Source: Nocardioides caeni (GTDB lineage Bacteria > Actinomycetota > Actinomycetes > Propionibacteriales > Nocardioidaceae). From it: DNA of 64,000 bases. The notes beneath the pieces are model-generated. The model did not search any database and was not told where the DNA came from. It worked only from the letters and a program-made list of their open reading frames with translations. The stretch spans positions 1 through 64,000 of the forward strand of contig NZ_STGW01000010.1 in the NCBI RefSeq assembly GCF_004912195.1, in the 5' to 3' direction. The translations under genes and the position numbers were made by a program. Shown here in pieces: positions 44,842 to 52,268 of the stretch (position 1 is its first letter; each line of letters opens with the position of its first letter).

Positions 44842-45020
44842 GCCCCACCTCGGACCCGAGTCTCGGTCTCACGGTCCCAGCGCGCCTGAACCGCCCGGCA
44901 CTCGGCGCAGCGCTGGATGTGCAGCGGCCACAGCGGTGTACCGAGCGCGGTCATGCAGGCGTTGCCCCAGTCGCCGAACGTCTGGCGACGCTGGGCGGTC
45001 CACGTCTGTACTGTCGTCAC
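44838..45020 (-). CDS. Small element protein with C-x2-C motif
   Basis: This 60-residue protein starts from the GTG at 45020 with AAAGGGG upstream. It has WTAQRRQTFGDWGNACM, then HIQRCAECRAVQARWDRETE. It is coupled downstream by a four-base overlap. The single C-x2-C pair with His could bind metal, possibly as a dimer. No family is recognised. Confidence 0.5.
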   Translation of the reverse strand: MTTVQTWTAQRRQTFGDWGNACMTALGTPLWPLHIQRCAECRAVQARWDRETETRVRGGA

Positions 45021-45136
45021 GTCGAGCCCCTTTCCGGCTCTCGCGGCCTCGCCCATCTCACGGGCGGGGCCGCTTCCTTCGGTGGTGCGCCGTCCGGGCC
45101 GGTGAGCATCACCAGCAAGCCCGACCCGGACGGCGG

Positions 45137-45337
45137 TCAGTGGTCGGCCAGGGCCGACAGGTACGCGTCTACGTCGGCGCGTCGCCAACGCAGGTTCTTC
45201 GCCGTGACCCGGAGCCCAGGGAGACGGTTCTCCCGGTGGAGTCGGTAGACGGTGTGGAGCGGCACGCGCAGGTAGGCCGCCACGTCGTCAGCAGTCAGCA
45301 GCTCGGGCCGGTCGGTCACTGGTGCAGTCGCAGTCAT
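45137..45337 (-). CDS. Excisionase-like helix-turn-helix protein
   Basis: This 66-residue MerR/excisionase-type wHTH protein has LLTADDVAAYLRVPLHTVYR, then LHRENRLPGLRVTAKNLRWR, then RADVDAYLS, the standard pattern of HTH_17 excisionases. Such proteins bend att DNA and direct the integrase toward excision, and often regulate early element genes. It is divergent from the HTH/integrase pair across an operator-rich interval. Confidence 0.85.
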   Translation of the reverse strand: MTATAPVTDRPELLTADDVAAYLRVPLHTVYRLHRENRLPGLRVTAKNLRWRRADVDAYLSALADH

Positions 45338-45369
45338 GGCGTGTCCTCGGTCGCGCTCGGTTTCTCTCG

Positions 45370-45425
45370 AGTGCGTTCACCCTGACATCTAGAGTGCGCA
45401 TGATCTAGTGCGATAGACTGCGCAC
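45370..45425. promoter_or_regulatory. Multi-site operator and leaderless promoter
   Basis: (G/T)AGTGCG occurs at 45370, 45393 and 45407. GTGCGCA (45394-45400) pairs with TGCGCAC (45419-45425) around a TAGACT -10 box (45414-45419). The ATG at 45426 is immediately downstream, so the transcript would be leaderless and repressible. Confidence 0.6.
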
Positions 45426-46112
45426 ATGTCACCGATTGAAAGCAGATGGTCGCGAGGTCCTTGGATTCGACCAGCGGCCGAACCTCCGTCATTCCCCGGA
45501 TCAGTCGCCCGCGAGATATCTGCTCGCCTTGAGGGCCGTCCGGACGACTCCCGCGTGATGCTCAGCGTCGGCGTCGTGCGCGACCTATTGGCGGCTGCCA
45601 CCGCCGGGGCTCACGGCTCGCCGGGCGCGCAGATCCACGACCACGACCGAGACGTGACCTACCGAGCTTCGGTCGATCCCGCTACCAGCGACCTTGACCA
45701 CCTTGAGGTGGTCGTCCGGGGCTGGATTGACGACAACGTGCTCAAGCGTGTTCCGGTCGCTCGGATACGTCGCGAGGTGCTGGCCCAGGTCGCGGAGGAC
45801 CGGCGAGCGCGGGCCGCAGGGGGTCCCGACGCGCTGACCTTTGTCCGCCCGGGCGGGCTCGTGGGCGGGGACGGCGGTCGCTACTCGCCTCCACCGCTCG
45901 ATGAGGTCGCCCGCCTCATGCGCGAGGGGCTGGACCGGCACGCGCTCGCCGAACGATTCGGGCGTCCGCTTCGCACCGTAGACGGGTGGATCAGGCGAGC
46001 CCGGCAGGAGTACCCGGACGACGTGCCGCCTCGCACCAGCGGGCGACGGCGCTCCACCAAGGCATCCGGCGGCGAGGGCCGCCGGGCCAACAGAGGGAAG
46101 GAAGGCAAGTGA
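45426..46112 (+). CDS. HTH-containing element regulator
   Basis: This is a 228-residue protein. The middle (HDHDRDVTYRASVDPATSDL, then LEVVVRGWIDDNVLKRVPVA) is unassigned. A helix-turn-helix lies near 165-200 (LDEVARLMREGLDRHALAER, then FGRPLRTVDGWIRRARQ) with a basic tail. Its GTGA overlap with the integrase gene shows co-expression. It may read the repeated GTGCG boxes at its own promoter. Confidence 0.6.
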   Translation: MSPIESRWSRGPWIRPAAEPPSFPGSVAREISARLEGRPDDSRVMLSVGVVRDLLAAATAGAHGSPGAQIHDHDRDVTYRASVDPATSDLDHLEVVVRGWIDDNVLKRVPVARIRREVLAQVAEDRRARAAGGPDALTFVRPGGLVGGDGGRYSPPPLDEVARLMREGLDRHALAERFGRPLRTVDGWIRRARQEYPDDVPPRTSGRRRSTKASGGEGRRANRGKEGK

Positions 46113-47359
46113 ACGGATCGGTAGAGCAGTACCGGACTGCCTCGGGCGCGCTGTGGCGCGTGAGGTGGGACCTGCCCGAAGGGTCGAGCGGCCAGCGCCG
46201 CCAGCGGTCCAAGCGGGGTTTCCGGACCAAGCGCGAGGCGTCGGCGTTCCTCCGCAACGTGCTCGCAGAGCAGGACCGGGGCCGCGTGTCGGTCCGGTCG
46301 GGCCAGAGCCTCCGCGACGCGTGCGCCGCATGGCTGGACCTCAAGCGGGCGCAGGACAAGCGCGCCACGTCGCTGGACAACTGGACCACCGCGCTTGAGA
46401 CGCACGTCTACCCGCACCTCGGCTCGGTCAAGGTCTCCGACCTCCGGCCCGAGCACGTCGAGCGCCTGTATCTGGACCTGCGGCGGCACGGCAAGCGGGC
46501 GGGCAAGTGCCGGACGGCCGGGGTCACGTGCGCCGAGCACGGATGCCGCCCGGAGAATCACCTCGGCCTCGCGCCCAAGTCGGTGCAGCACGTCCACGGG
46601 GCGTTGCGCGCGGTGCTGGCCCGGGCCGTCGCCTCCGGCGCGCTCACGGTCAACCCGGCGGATGACCCTCGGGCGCGCGAGGCACTGCCCAAGCGGACCA
46701 AGGACACACGGCGCGTGTCGGAGGGCGACTACTGGACCGACGCGCAGGCTCGTGCCTTCCTCGCCTCGGCCGCCGAGGACCCGCTCAGGGTGCTGTGGTC
46801 GCTCGCGCTGGCTACGGGGCTCCGGCGTGGCGAGCTGGCCGGGTTGCTTTGGCGGGACGTGGACCTTGACGGCGCATCGCTCAAGGTCCGGCGGTCCACG
46901 ACGGCCGTTCGCGGCGCGGCGATCAGCACCACGGGCAAGACGGACGCGGCAGCTCGCTCGGTGCCGCTAGGGCCGTCCACGGTCGCCATGCTCCGCACCC
47001 ACCGCCGCGAGCAGCGGGCGGCGGCGCTGGCGGCAGAGCCCGGCACGTGGACCGACACGGGGCACGTGTTCACCGAGCCGGACGGCCAGCCCGTGCACCC
47101 CGACCGGCTCACGAAGCGGTTCAGCGCCGCGAGCGAGCGCGCCGGGCTGCCCCGCGTGGGGCTCCACGGCTGCCGCCACTTCGCGGCAACTCAGATGCTC
47201 CGGCGCGGGGTCCCGGTCTCGACCGTGGCCCGCGTGCTCGGCCATGAGGACCCGGCGATCACGTGGAGCACCTACAGCCACGCGGTCCCGGATGACGACA
47301 GCCTCGCGGCAGCGGCCACCGAGAGCGCGCTCTACGTCGTGGCCGAATCGGCGGTCTGA
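46109..47359 (+). CDS. int: Tyrosine recombinase (integrase)
   Basis: This 416-residue site-specific recombinase has an N-terminal AP2-like arm-binding domain (YRTASGALWRVRWDLPEG, KRGFRTKREASAFL), a SAM-like core-binding domain and a C-terminal catalytic domain. The catalytic residues are visible: Arg in TGLRRGELAGL, Lys in the TGKTDAAARSVP hairpin, HGCRHFAAT (His-x-x-Arg), LGHED and the nucleophile Tyr in TWSTYSH. It starts with GTG inside the previous stop and lies next to attR, the usual position for tRNA-targeting integrases. Confidence 0.95.
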   Translation: MNGSVEQYRTASGALWRVRWDLPEGSSGQRRQRSKRGFRTKREASAFLRNVLAEQDRGRVSVRSGQSLRDACAAWLDLKRAQDKRATSLDNWTTALETHVYPHLGSVKVSDLRPEHVERLYLDLRRHGKRAGKCRTAGVTCAEHGCRPENHLGLAPKSVQHVHGALRAVLARAVASGALTVNPADDPRAREALPKRTKDTRRVSEGDYWTDAQARAFLASAAEDPLRVLWSLALATGLRRGELAGLLWRDVDLDGASLKVRRSTTAVRGAAISTTGKTDAAARSVPLGPSTVAMLRTHRREQRAAALAAEPGTWTDTGHVFTEPDGQPVHPDRLTKRFSAASERAGLPRVGLHGCRHFAATQMLRRGVPVSTVARVLGHEDPAITWSTYSHAVPDDDSLAAAATESALYVVAESAV

Positions 47360-47361
47360 GG

Positions 47362-47380
47362 TGGACACGACGTGGACACG
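47362..47380. promoter_or_regulatory. Right arm-type integrase sites
   Basis: TGGACACG occurs twice with 11-base spacing, in the same orientation as the left-end pair, just after the integrase stop. Confidence 0.65.
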
Positions 47381-47517
47381 AAATGAGAGCAACGGTCGGG
47401 AAGCGATCGAGACCGACCGCAACGCCGAACCTCTCGCGGGTGCCGCCTGACCTGCGGAAACGGCAACTGAGAGCAAGTGAGCGGCAGACAGCGAAACACC
47501 CGCAGCCATAGCCCGAG

Positions 47518-47574
47518 ACGGTTCAGGTCCGTGTGTCCGAAAGGACGTGGGGGTTCAACTCCCCCCTCGCGCAC
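47518..47574. repeat. attR, 57-bp core repeat
   Basis: Identical to 34715-34771. It is only the 3' part of tRNA-Leu, without the acceptor 5' strand or D-arm, so it is not a second tRNA gene. Confidence 0.93.
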
Positions 47575-47577
47575 AAC

Positions 47578-47606
47578 AGCCCCAGGTCTCTGACCTGGGG
47601 CTTTGT
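47578..47606 (+). terminator. Original tRNA-Leu terminator, displaced to the right end
   Basis: AGCCCCAGGTC-TCT-GACCTGGGGCT is a perfect 11-bp stem followed by TTTGTGTTT. It starts three bases after attR. Confidence 0.8.
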
Positions 47607-47794
47607 GTTTGGGGCGGATTCGCGAACGGCTCATGTGTCGAAATGTGCGCCAAGCCTCGGGGGATGGGGCGGGGCGAGTGGTGGCGAACCAAGAGGCGTG
47701 ATCGGTCGGAGTCCTCGCCTACGGCTCGTCGCCGGCGTACATCGACCCGGCCCCGACCCACTGAGTCGGTGACCGGACGTGGACGTCGCCGCAG
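47607..47794. other. Intergenic interval without recognised features
   Basis: No gene, RNA or clear repeat is seen between the displaced terminator and the stop of the DUF5615 gene. Confidence 0.5.
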
Positions 47795-48157
47795 TCAGTG
47801 GCGGTCGTGGACGAACACGCCCGCCCGGTTGATCTCCACGTACTGGTAGGCCGTGAAGGCGGCGTCGAGCGCGGACCACTGTTGGTCGAACAGGGCGAGA
47901 AGATCGCGGGTCGAGATGTTGCCGCAGGTCACGTGGAGGAGTTGCGCGGGCGGCTTGCCGAGGAGATGGGTGATGCGGAAGTCGTCGTCCTTGGTGACGA
48001 CGAAGCGATCCTCGGAGTCGGCCAGGAGCGCGATCTCCGGATCCGGCATCGTGGTGCCGCGCTCATAGTCCTTGATGTGCCGCGCGTCGTGGCCATGCTC
48101 GGCCAGGAAGGTCGCCAGCGCCTTGGGGAGTTGCTGATCGACCAGGAAAGAGGTCAC
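47795..48157 (-). CDS. DUF5615 PIN-like toxin
   Basis: This 120-residue PIN-like protein has MTSFLVDQQLPKALATFLAE with an early acidic residue, then DPEIALLADSEDRFVVTKDD with DDDF, the conserved acidic residues of DUF5615/Mut7-C-type PIN folds that chelate metal for RNA cleavage. Its start overlaps the stop of the DUF433 gene by four bases. Toxin activity is inferred from the pairing. Confidence 0.82.
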   Translation of the reverse strand: MTSFLVDQQLPKALATFLAEHGHDARHIKDYERGTTMPDPEIALLADSEDRFVVTKDDDFRITHLLGKPPAQLLHVTCGNISTRDLLALFDQQWSALDAAFTAYQYVEINRAGVFVHDRH

Positions 48158-48393
48158 GCCCCGAGGCGCTGCAGCCGGGCCGAGGAGTCCAGTGCGGCGA
48201 ACTCAAGCACCGCGAGGATGTCGTCACGCTCGAGCTCGTCGTAGTCGGCGAGGATCTCGTCGTACGTCATGCCGGAGGCGAGAAGCCCAAGCACGTCCTG
48301 GACGCGCAGGCGCATCCCTCGGATCGTGGGCGCGCCATGGCAGATCGACGGGTCCACGGTGATCCGGTCGAGACGGCTGACGGCGGCGGTCAT
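48154..48393 (-). CDS. DUF433 antitoxin
   Basis: This 79-residue protein has the DUF433 core: RITVDPSICHGAPTIRGMRL, VLGLLASGMTYDEILADY, LERDDILAVLEFAA. It is a winged-HTH-like fold found as the antitoxin of DUF5615 proteins. Upstream lies a 9-bp perfect inverted repeat that it may bind to autoregulate. Confidence 0.85.
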   Translation of the reverse strand: MTAAVSRLDRITVDPSICHGAPTIRGMRLRVQDVLGLLASGMTYDEILADYDELERDDILAVLEFAALDSSARLQRLGA

Positions 48394-48423
48394 GGTCGGA
48401 GTCTACGCGCTGCCGAGCGCCGC

Positions 48424-48444
48424 TCACGCTCAGTTTGAGCGTGA
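48424..48444. promoter_or_regulatory. Perfect inverted repeat upstream of DUF433/DUF5615
   Basis: TCACGCTCA-GTT-TGAGCGTGA, 30 bases before the antitoxin start and 16 bases from the end of the chromate transporter gene. No U tract follows, so an operator is favoured over a terminator. Confidence 0.5.
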
Positions 48445-48460
48445 ATCGGGATCCCTGGCG

Positions 48461-49831
48461 TCAGGTGACGAGCGTCGAGGCGAGGCCGAGGACCGCACAC
48501 ACCCCCAGCGTCCGCAGGGTCGACCACTTGCGTCCGAAGATCAGTGCGACCGCGACGGCGGTGATCGCGAAGGCGACCGGGTCCCACGACGACAGGACCG
48601 GTACGTCGAGCGACGCGGGGCCCCAGGTGAGGGTGCGGGAGCGCTCGAAGAGGTTGTGGAGCGCGAAGAAGACCGCGAGGTTGGCGATGACGCCGACGAC
48701 CGCCGCGGTGATGCCGGTCAGCGCGGCGGTCAGGTGCTGGTTGCTGCGCAGCCGCTCGACGTAGGGCGCGCCGAGGAAGATGAAGAGGAAGCAGGGCACG
48801 AAGGTCACCCAGGTGACCAGGAGCGAGGCGACCACCGCTGCGACCCAGGGGTCGAGCAGTCCCGGGTTGCGGTAGGCGCCGACGAACGCGACGAACTGCA
48901 CCACCATGATCAGCGGGCCGGGCGTGGTCTCGGCGAGGGCGAGACCGCGCACCATCTCCCCGGCCTTGAGCCAGCCGAAGACGTTGACGGCCTGGTGGGC
49001 GACGTAGGACAGCACGGCGTAGGCGCCACCGAAGGTGACCACCGCGGCGCCGGAGAAGAACAGGCCCTGGTCGACGTAGACGCTGTCCCGGCTGAAGACC
49101 GCCGCGGCGACGGCCACCGGCGTGAACCACAGCACCAGGCCGAGGAGCAGGATCTTCAGGCCCCGCGCGGTCGACGGTGCGTCATGGTGCAGCGCGTCGT
49201 CACTGATCAGCGGGGCAGGGCCGTCGTCGTCGGCGCCGTGACCCTTGCTGGCGGTGAACGCCGGGACGCGGGTCCCGACGACCCAGCCGAGCACCCCGGC
49301 GGCGAGCACGACCGCGGGGAACGGGACATGGAAGACGGTCAGCGCGACGAAGGAGACGACCGCCATCGCGACCAGGACGGGATGGTGCAGCGCCCGCTTG
49401 CCGACCCGCTGCACGGCCTGGACGACGATCGCGATCACCGCCGGCGCGAGTCCGGCGAACAGGCCGGAGACGACGGCGGTCGAGCCGGCGCCGACGTACA
49501 ACGCCGACAGCACCAGCAGGGAGATGACGCCGGGCAGGACGAACAGGATGCCCGCGATGAGCCCGCCGAGAGAGCCGTTGAGGAGCCAGCCGACATAGAT
49601 GGCCAGCTGCTGGGCCTCGGGGCCCGGCAGGAGCATGCAGTAGTTGAGCGCGTGGAGGAACCGCTGCTGCCCGATCCAGCGCTTCTCGTCGACCAGCTTG
49701 TTCTGCATCACCGCGATCTGGCCGGCCGGACCACCGAAGGTCTGTAGCGAGATCGCGAACCACGTGCGGGTGGCCTCGCGCAGCGGGATGACGTCACCCT
49801 CGCGCGTCCTGCGGGTCCTGGCGGCAGCCAC
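48461..49831 (-). CDS. chrA: Chromate transporter (bidomain ChrA)
   Basis: This 456-residue proton-driven chromate efflux carrier has two homologous CHR domains. The first has FGGPAGQIAVMQNKLVDEKR and NYCMLLPGPEAQQLAIYVGW; the second has FGGAYAVLSYVAHQAV and ALAETTPGPLIMVVQFVAF. About ten to twelve TM helices surround them. The PGPEAQQL and TTPGPL motifs mark both halves as intact. The GTG at 49831 lies a few bases after a TACATA box, so the start may be leaderless; longer starts are less likely. Confidence 0.92.
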   Translation of the reverse strand: MAAARTRRTREGDVIPLREATRTWFAISLQTFGGPAGQIAVMQNKLVDEKRWIGQQRFLHALNYCMLLPGPEAQQLAIYVGWLLNGSLGGLIAGILFVLPGVISLLVLSALYVGAGSTAVVSGLFAGLAPAVIAIVVQAVQRVGKRALHHPVLVAMAVVSFVALTVFHVPFPAVVLAAGVLGWVVGTRVPAFTASKGHGADDDGPAPLISDDALHHDAPSTARGLKILLLGLVLWFTPVAVAAAVFSRDSVYVDQGLFFSGAAVVTFGGAYAVLSYVAHQAVNVFGWLKAGEMVRGLALAETTPGPLIMVVQFVAFVGAYRNPGLLDPWVAAVVASLLVTWVTFVPCFLFIFLGAPYVERLRSNQHLTAALTGITAAVVGVIANLAVFFALHNLFERSRTLTWGPASLDVPVLSSWDPVAFAITAVAVALIFGRKWSTLRTLGVCAVLGLASTLVT

Positions 49832-49878
49832 GACCGTATGTAACCACCGCCATGCTCCGTCATGGTGACCGCGGTCCG

Positions 49879-49884
49879 GGGTAT
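49879..49884 (+). promoter_or_regulatory. SigB-type -10 box upstream of methyltransferase
   Basis: GGGTAT ends ten bases before the ATG at 49895. The -35 element deviates from GNNT by one position, so this copy is weaker than the others in the island. Confidence 0.4.
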
Positions 49885-49894
49885 CGCCCACGTC

Positions 49895-50599
49895 ATGACG
49901 ACGGTCACGGACGAGCACGAGCACTCAGAGCAGTCAGGGCAGTCAAAGCAGTCGGGGGAGCCCGCGCAGCAGGAGGTCGCCACCTTCGGGCGTCTCGAGA
50001 TCGCGTGGGACCGCCGTGTGCTGCAGCCGCGCCCCTGGACGACAGCACAGAGCCACTGGGCGGCCGCGGTCGAGCCCGCCTGTCCCGCCGGTCCGGTCCT
50101 CGAGCTGTTCTGCGGCGCGGGGCAGATCGGGCTGCTGGTTGCCGCCCTGACCTCGCGGCCGCTGATCCAGGTGGACAGCGACGAGGTGGCGGCGTCGTAC
50201 GCCCGACGCAACGCCGAGGCAGCGGGGATCACCGCCGACGTCCGGACCGCCCGCGTCGAGGACGCCCTGGCCCCGGAGGAGCGGGTGGCCCTGGTCGTGG
50301 TGGACCCGCCGTGGGTGCCGACCGATCGCGTGGACCTCTTCCCCGAGGACCCCGAGAGCGCGATCGACGGCGGCCCGGACGGCACCACGCAGCTGGTCCC
50401 CGGTCTGGAGGTCGCCCTCGACCACCTGCTGCCCGGAGGCCATGTGATCGCGCAGGTCGGGAGCCACGAGCAGGTCGAGCAGGTGCGTGACCTGCTCGAC
50501 CGACTCGACCGTCGGGGGTCCGGATCCGGACTGGTCGTGCGCGAGACCCGCGACTACCTGCCCGACGGGGTCCTCGTCCACATCGGGCCACCGCGCTGA
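49895..50599 (+). CDS. Class I SAM-dependent methyltransferase
   Basis: This 234-residue Rossmann-fold methyltransferase has motif I VLELFCGAGQIGLLVAAL, an acidic motif II end (IQVDSDE) and catalytic-type motif IV VVVDPPWVPT, as in RNA/protein N-methyltransferases of the RsmC/HemK style. The N-terminal 25 residues are Glu/Gln/Ser-rich and probably disordered. The start at 49895 is favoured because a GGGTAT box lies at 49879. The substrate is unknown. It opens the stress island. Confidence 0.8.
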   Translation: MTTVTDEHEHSEQSGQSKQSGEPAQQEVATFGRLEIAWDRRVLQPRPWTTAQSHWAAAVEPACPAGPVLELFCGAGQIGLLVAALTSRPLIQVDSDEVAASYARRNAEAAGITADVRTARVEDALAPEERVALVVVDPPWVPTDRVDLFPEDPESAIDGGPDGTTQLVPGLEVALDHLLPGGHVIAQVGSHEQVEQVRDLLDRLDRRGSGSGLVVRETRDYLPDGVLVHIGPPR

Positions 50600-50631
50600 G
50601 CGGGCCGCGCCCGAGTCAGCTCACAGTCAGC

Positions 50632-51195
50632 TCACTCGGTCGCGACCTCCGCGGAGTCGACCCCGTGGTTGACGGCCTCGAGCAACGCGGCGGTGAAGGC
50701 GGCCAGGTCGTCCGGCTTGCGGCTGGTGATCAGGTTGCCGTCGACGACGCTGCGCTCGTCGACCCAGGTGCCGCCGGCGTTCTCGATGTCGGTGCGCAGG
50801 CTCGGCCAGGAGGTGAGGCGCCGGTCGCGGACGACGTCGGCCTCGACCAGCGTCCACGGGGCGTGGCAGATCGCGGCGACGGGCTTGCCGGACTCGACGA
50901 AGCCCTTGATGAACGCCACCGCGTCCTCGTCCAGCCGCAGCGCGTCGGGGTTGGCGACCCCGCCGGGGAGGACGAGCGCGTCGTAGTCGTCGGGTGAGAC
51001 ATCGGCGACCACCGCATCGATGTCCACCTCCTCGGCGCGGTCGAGGTGGTCGAAGGTCTGCGCCGAGCCGGTCTGCGTGCTCAGCAGCACGGGCTGGTGG
51101 CCGGCGTCGGCCACCGCGTCCCACGGCTCGGTCAGCTCGACCCGCTCGGTGCCCTCGGGGGCGATGAGGAAGGCGATCTGTCGGGACTGGGTCAT
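50632..51195 (-). CDS. DJ-1/PfpI family protein
   Basis: This 187-residue class I glutamine-amidotransferase-like protein has the nucleophile elbow AAICHAPWTL, an acidic residue in IAPEGTERVELTEPW and VLPGGVANPD. The family contains deglycases, chaperones and stress proteases (YraA/PfpI). AGGAG precedes the ATG at 51195. A GNNT-N16-GGGTAC promoter lies upstream, so it is probably stress-induced. Confidence 0.9.
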   Translation of the reverse strand: MTQSRQIAFLIAPEGTERVELTEPWDAVADAGHQPVLLSTQTGSAQTFDHLDRAEEVDIDAVVADVSPDDYDALVLPGGVANPDALRLDEDAVAFIKGFVESGKPVAAICHAPWTLVEADVVRDRRLTSWPSLRTDIENAGGTWVDERSVVDGNLITSRKPDDLAAFTAALLEAVNHGVDSAEVATE

Positions 51196-51239
51196 CTGGT
51201 CGTGCTCCTCTTCTGATCGGGTTCGTGGTGACCACGGCA

Positions 51240-51265
51240 GTACCCGCCGACCGTCGGGCGAAGTC
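51240..51265 (-). promoter_or_regulatory. SigB-type promoter for the DJ-1/PfpI gene
   Basis: On the minus strand, GACT at 51265-51262, 16 bases, then GGGTAC at 51245-51240. The start codon is about 45 bases downstream. Confidence 0.65.
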
Positions 51266-51301
51266 CCCGTGGAGGGTGCCCGATCGGTCTCGTCCCGCAG
51301 C

Positions 51302-51326
51302 GGGTGGAGAGCGGCAGGGCGGGTAC
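51302..51326 (+). promoter_or_regulatory. SigB-type promoter for the DUF6328 operon
   Basis: GGGT-N15-GGGTAC. The GTG at 51337 is ten bases downstream of the -10 box. Confidence 0.55.
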
Positions 51327-51336
51327 CTCCATCGCC

Positions 51337-51819
51337 GTGGAGATGCAGTACGGCGACACGGAGGACTCGCGGGGCGATCTGTCGATGGCCGAGCGGCTGA
51401 CCCGCAACTGGAACGAGCTGCTCCAGGAGCTCCGGGTGATGCAGACCGGCGCGCAGATCCTGACCGGCTTCCTGCTCACCGTGCCGTTCAGCGACCGCTT
51501 CGAGCACCTCGACGACACCCAGCGTGTCATCTACCTGTGCGTGATGGTCGGCTCGGTCGTCACCACCTGCGTCATCGTGGCGCCGGCGTCCTTCCACCGG
51601 GTGCTGTTCCGGCAGCGTGAGCGCGACTGGCTGGTCGCCGCGTCCCACCAGTGCGCCCGCGTCGGGCTCGCCGGCCTCGCGATCGTCAGCACCGGGGTCG
51701 TCCTGCTCGTCTTCGACGTCGTGGTCGGTACGACGGCAGGGATCATCGCCGCCACGAGCGTGGTCGTGCTCTTCGGCAGCCTGTGGCTCGGCCTCCCGCT
51801 GGTGGTGAGACGCCGGTGA
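51337..51819 (+). CDS. DUF6328 family membrane protein
   Basis: This 160-residue protein has the conserved RNWNELLQELRVMQTGAQIL, then TGFLLTVPFSDRF, of DUF6328, followed by three further TM segments (YLCVMVGSVVTTCVIVAP, GLAGLAIVSTGVVLLVFDVV, IIAATSVVVLFGSLWLGL). GTG 51337 is chosen from the promoter spacing; ATG 51343 is equally readable. It is coupled to the next gene by GTGA. Function unknown. Confidence 0.8.
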   Translation: MEMQYGDTEDSRGDLSMAERLTRNWNELLQELRVMQTGAQILTGFLLTVPFSDRFEHLDDTQRVIYLCVMVGSVVTTCVIVAPASFHRVLFRQRERDWLVAASHQCARVGLAGLAIVSTGVVLLVFDVVVGTTAGIIAATSVVVLFGSLWLGLPLVVRRR

Positions 51820-52268
51820 GCGCGGCGGGCCGGGGCCTGCTCGCGCTTCTCGCGGTCGCCGTCGGCCTGACCACCTGGACCGGTTGCGCGGTGGTCGACA
51901 CCCCCGACGAGTCGGCGTGGCGCGACCAGGCCCGCCAGTCGGTCGAGGACGCGTCGAGCGAGGTCCAGGCGGCCCGGCTGGTGCTGGTGCAGCTCACCGC
52001 CGACCGGGTGCCCCAGGCCTATGGCGTGGTGATGCTCGCCGACGCCGAGGAGGCAGCGGGAAAGGTCGAGGAGTCCCTCGCCGCGGTGCAGGCGCCCGCC
52101 CCGGTCCGTCGCCTTTCCGACGACGTCACGGCCCTGCTCGGCCGCGCCGTCGACGCCGTCCGCGCCGCGCGGGTGGCGGCCGTCGGCGACACCGAGCCGG
52201 CCCCGATCGTCCGCACCGACCTCGCGGACGTCCAGCGGCAGCTCGACGCGATGCTGGGGCAGCTGTGA
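51816..52268 (+). CDS. Small lipoprotein
   Basis: This 150-residue exported lipoprotein has a signal peptide with lipobox TWTGC (Cys about residue 24). The mature part is helical and acidic (ARQSVEDASSEVQAARLVLV, AEEAAGKVEESLAAVQ). It sits between DUF6328 and the NRAMP-like gene with overlaps on both sides, which suggests a shared envelope function, perhaps as an accessory of the transporter. No domain is recognised. Confidence 0.75.
   Translation: MSAAGRGLLALLAVAVGLTTWTGCAVVDTPDESAWRDQARQSVEDASSEVQAARLVLVQLTADRVPQAYGVVMLADAEEAAGKVEESLAAVQAPAPVRRLSDDVTALLGRAVDAVRAARVAAVGDTEPAPIVRTDLADVQRQLDAMLGQL

Larger units (their letters stand above)
34715..47574. mobile_element. Integrative element, phage-satellite-like, in tRNA-Leu
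   Basis: The element is bounded by 57-bp identical direct repeats (34715-34771 and 47518-47574) made of the tRNA-Leu 3' part. Excision would release a circle of 12,803 bases. Contents from left: Ntn-hydrolase-like gene, tiny ORF, DUF262-HNH plus EcoRI-type methyltransferase, large and small terminase, three or four small zinc-binding-type genes, iteron array, primase-polymerase/helicase, two small genes, excisionase-like gene, divergent HTH gene and integrase at the right end. No capsid, portal, protease or tail genes are present, and little space is left for any. Confidence 0.9.

Noticed and set aside
43475..45385. 636-residue plus-strand open frame
   Set aside because: It is antisense to the primase-helicase, which has clear Walker and primase motifs; the shadow has none.
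47518..47574. Possible second tRNA-Leu gene
   Set aside because: Only the 3' 57 bases are present; the 5' acceptor strand and D-arm are missing, so it is attR.
34715..47574. Ordinary defective prophage
   Set aside because: Not excluded completely, but the dense overlapping gene order, intact int/xis/replicase/terminases and lack of truncated structural genes fit a satellite better than a decayed prophage.
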